DNA from: JBAXTE01 sp963556065
GTDB taxonomy: Bacteria > Bacteroidota > Bacteroidia > Bacteroidales > WCHB1-69
DNA: 64,000 nt
Direction of reading: 5' to 3'
Assembly: GCA_963556065.3 (NCBI GenBank)
Contig: CAUVYH020000024.1
Span: 1-64,000 of the forward strand
The position numbers and the translations under genes were made by a program. This document shows, piece by piece, positions 62,868-64,000 of the stretch (its first letter is position 1; each line of letters starts with the position of its first letter). The notes below the pieces were generated by a model. That model did not search any database. It saw only the letters and a program-made list of their open reading frames with translations, and had not been told where the DNA came from.

Positions 62868-63806
62868 ATGCCAGTATTTGACCTTTTTTCTAAAAAACAA
62901 AAACGATTACGAGGTGAAACCCCAGACGTTTATAGTTATGATAATTTTCCCCAACCTTTAAAGGTTCAAATTGTTCATATAATCAAGGATGCCGTTGGTG
63001 AAGATATAAGTTATTCTCATTCAGATGATGAACCAAGCAAAGTTTATAAAAGTATTCATAAAATTCTATGTCGTGAATATGGAATATTTTCTTTAAGCAA
63101 TAGTGAATATTCGACAGACTCAGATCAAAAATGTATATTTACCTTTTTTTTACGGACTATTGATATGGATAAGATTATTGATATCATACAGTTGTCTTTT
63201 CAGCACATTGACAGAGGAATACGAAAAGATATTAATTATCGTTATAAGGTACAAGTTTCAATTTCTCCTGACGAAGCCATAGAAGAATTAAATCAAAGAT
63301 TCAAGGAGCATGGAATCGGTTATCAATTTGATGGTGGGGAAATTATTCGCGTTGATTCAACATATATTCATTCAGAAATTGTAAAACCAACTATAAAACT
63401 TCTTTGGAATAAAAAGTTTATTGGCGCAAATGAGGAATTTTTAAAAGCCCATGAACATTATAGACATGGACGAAATAAAGAATGTTTAAATGATAGTTTA
63501 AAAGCCTTTGAAAGCACTCTGAAAATAATTTGCAAAGAAAAGGGTTGGTTATTCAAAGAAACAGATACTGCAAAAAAATTAATTCAAATTTGTTTCCAAA
63601 ACGAACTAGTTCCGTCTTTTTCTCAAAATCAATTTACTTCTTTACAAAATCTACTTGAAAGTGGAATTGCGACAATTAGAAATAAATTAGGAGGTCATGG
63701 ACAAGGGCAAGTTCCGCAGAAAGTTGACGATGGAATGACTCGTTTTGGACTAAATTTGACTGGGACATGTATGATTTTTTTAATTGAACAAAGTGGAATT
63801 CAATAA
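62868..63806 (+). CDS. STM4504/CBY_0614 family protein (abortive infection Abi-C / HEPN-like)
   Basis: This 312-residue protein begins MPVFDLFSKKQKRLRGETPDVYSYD, the conserved start of the STM4504/CBY_0614 family; I chose this ATG over one seven codons upstream. The C-terminal half resembles the Abi-like domain, and IRNKLGGHGQG (R271, H277) fits the HEPN RX4-6H ribonuclease signature. Related proteins (AbiJ-type) act in phage abortive infection, so a role in defence by RNA cleavage is inferred, not shown. It is strongly A+T-rich. The leader has a TTGAT repeat and a 19-codon upstream frame. It is followed by a large hairpin and the start of another gene. Confidence 0.8.
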   Translation: MPVFDLFSKKQKRLRGETPDVYSYDNFPQPLKVQIVHIIKDAVGEDISYSHSDDEPSKVYKSIHKILCREYGIFSLSNSEYSTDSDQKCIFTFFLRTIDMDKIIDIIQLSFQHIDRGIRKDINYRYKVQVSISPDEAIEELNQRFKEHGIGYQFDGGEIIRVDSTYIHSEIVKPTIKLLWNKKFIGANEEFLKAHEHYRHGRNKECLNDSLKAFESTLKIICKEKGWLFKETDTAKKLIQICFQNELVPSFSQNQFTSLQNLLESGIATIRNKLGGHGQGQVPQKVDDGMTRFGLNLTGTCMIFLIEQSGIQ

Positions 63807-63822
63807 ACTACTATGCATAAAA

Positions 63823-63935
63823 AAGGCTTGCTTTCAGCGGGGGTGAGCAGGGAATTGAAACGATAAACAAATTAATAAACGATAGCGGTAAGCGACAAGA
63901 AAGTGGGATTTAATCCCCGCCGAAAAGCAAGCCTT
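63823..63935. other. large structured inverted repeat between two accessory genes
   Basis: AAGGCTTGCTTT (63823-63834) pairs perfectly with AAAGCAAGCCTT (63924-63935), and GCGGGG (63837-63842) with CCCCGC (63915-63920), with only a small bulge. They enclose 72 bases in which AAACGATA occurs twice. The element begins 16 bases after the Abi-like stop. It may be a terminator-like structure, a non-coding RNA or a recombination site. Confidence 0.75.
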
Positions 63936-63980
63936 GGCGTTAGTGGCAAGCTTAGTAAAAACGAGACAGACAGCGATATT

Positions 63981-64000
63981 ATGAAAAAAATAGACTTTCA
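63981..64000 (+). CDS. start of a gene cut by the window edge
   Basis: An ATG followed by AAAAAAATAGACTTTCA (reading MKKIDF) begins at 63981 and runs to the end. Too short to identify. It lies 45 bases after the large inverted repeat. Confidence 0.3.

Noticed and set aside
62868..63980. Integron attC site at the right end (GGCGTTAG at about 63936)
   Set aside because: The right end looks like an attC R' site, but the left end lacks the complementary RYYYAAC box, and no integrase is visible.
63823..63980. Retron msr-msd RNA
   Set aside because: Only one long stem is clear, inner stem-loops are weak and the next gene is cut off, so a retron cannot be claimed.

Overview
The window comes from a member of the Bacteroidota, most likely a Bacteroidales-type organism. 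The evidence is low G+C, many secreted proteins ending in type IX secretion (T9SS) sorting domains (types A and B), a TonB-dependent receptor with a carboxypeptidase-regulatory plug, a TonB-like energy transducer, AMP nucleosidase, a mutL/rhomboid operon, and Bacteroidota-type promoters (TTG-N19/20-TAnnTTTG). No rRNA, tRNA or CRISPR array was seen.

Layout. 1-13.7 kb (mostly + strand): the 3' end of a SprB-like adhesin, a GT9 heptosyltransferase, a TsaC-like enzyme, a POT transporter, then on the - strand a secreted protein, an aminotransferase, a DUF1573 protein and an HD-domain protein, followed on + by a flavodiiron protein, a lipoprotein, a nitroreductase, a TonB protein and a large T9SS type B protein. 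13.7-18.2 kb (-): a DUF4010 membrane protein, a T9SS subtilase and a solo HsdR-N nuclease-fold protein. 18.4-22.8 kb (+): amn, holA and a TonB-dependent receptor. 22.9-29.9 kb (-): one tight operon in transcription order: small membrane protein, mutL, two rhomboids, an endonuclease/exonuclease/phosphatase protein, uvrB. 30.0-40.3 kb (-): a second T9SS subtilase, a beta-propeller-like T9SS cargo protein, and two sensor kinases (one with an N-terminal receiver, one giant multi-PAS). 40.4-61.9 kb (+): a gingipain-type C25 protease, a DUF4199/GT2/gmhA/gmhB cluster, a MORN-like protein, mnmA, a lipoprotein, a third subtilase, an unusual FG-GAP protein, a CYTH protein, an M23 peptidase, dxr, rseP, a GIY-YIG protein embedded in hairpin repeats, and two outer-membrane-type proteins. 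61.9-64 kb is an accessory tail: about 1 kb of non-coding repeats, an abortive-infection-like HEPN protein, a large structured hairpin, and the start of another gene.

The genes form several functional groups: envelope/LPS heptose synthesis (GT9, gmhA, gmhB, GT2), T9SS-exported proteases and adhesins, DNA repair (uvrB, mutL), outer-membrane uptake, and sensing.

Two points stand out. First, a small GIY-YIG nuclease is flanked by two near-identical ~150-bp blocks of hairpins. Their 12-base loop is conserved (GAGCGNAGYCGA) while the stems differ by compensatory changes, and related hairpins recur 3-4 kb away. This looks like a REP-like repeat family coupled to a nuclease, and it is my main candidate for an undescribed system. 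Second, at least ten single-base frameshifts, about half of them in A-runs, interrupt otherwise intact genes. All lie in the first 27 kb and none was seen after that, so error in the underlying sequence is more likely than mass gene decay.
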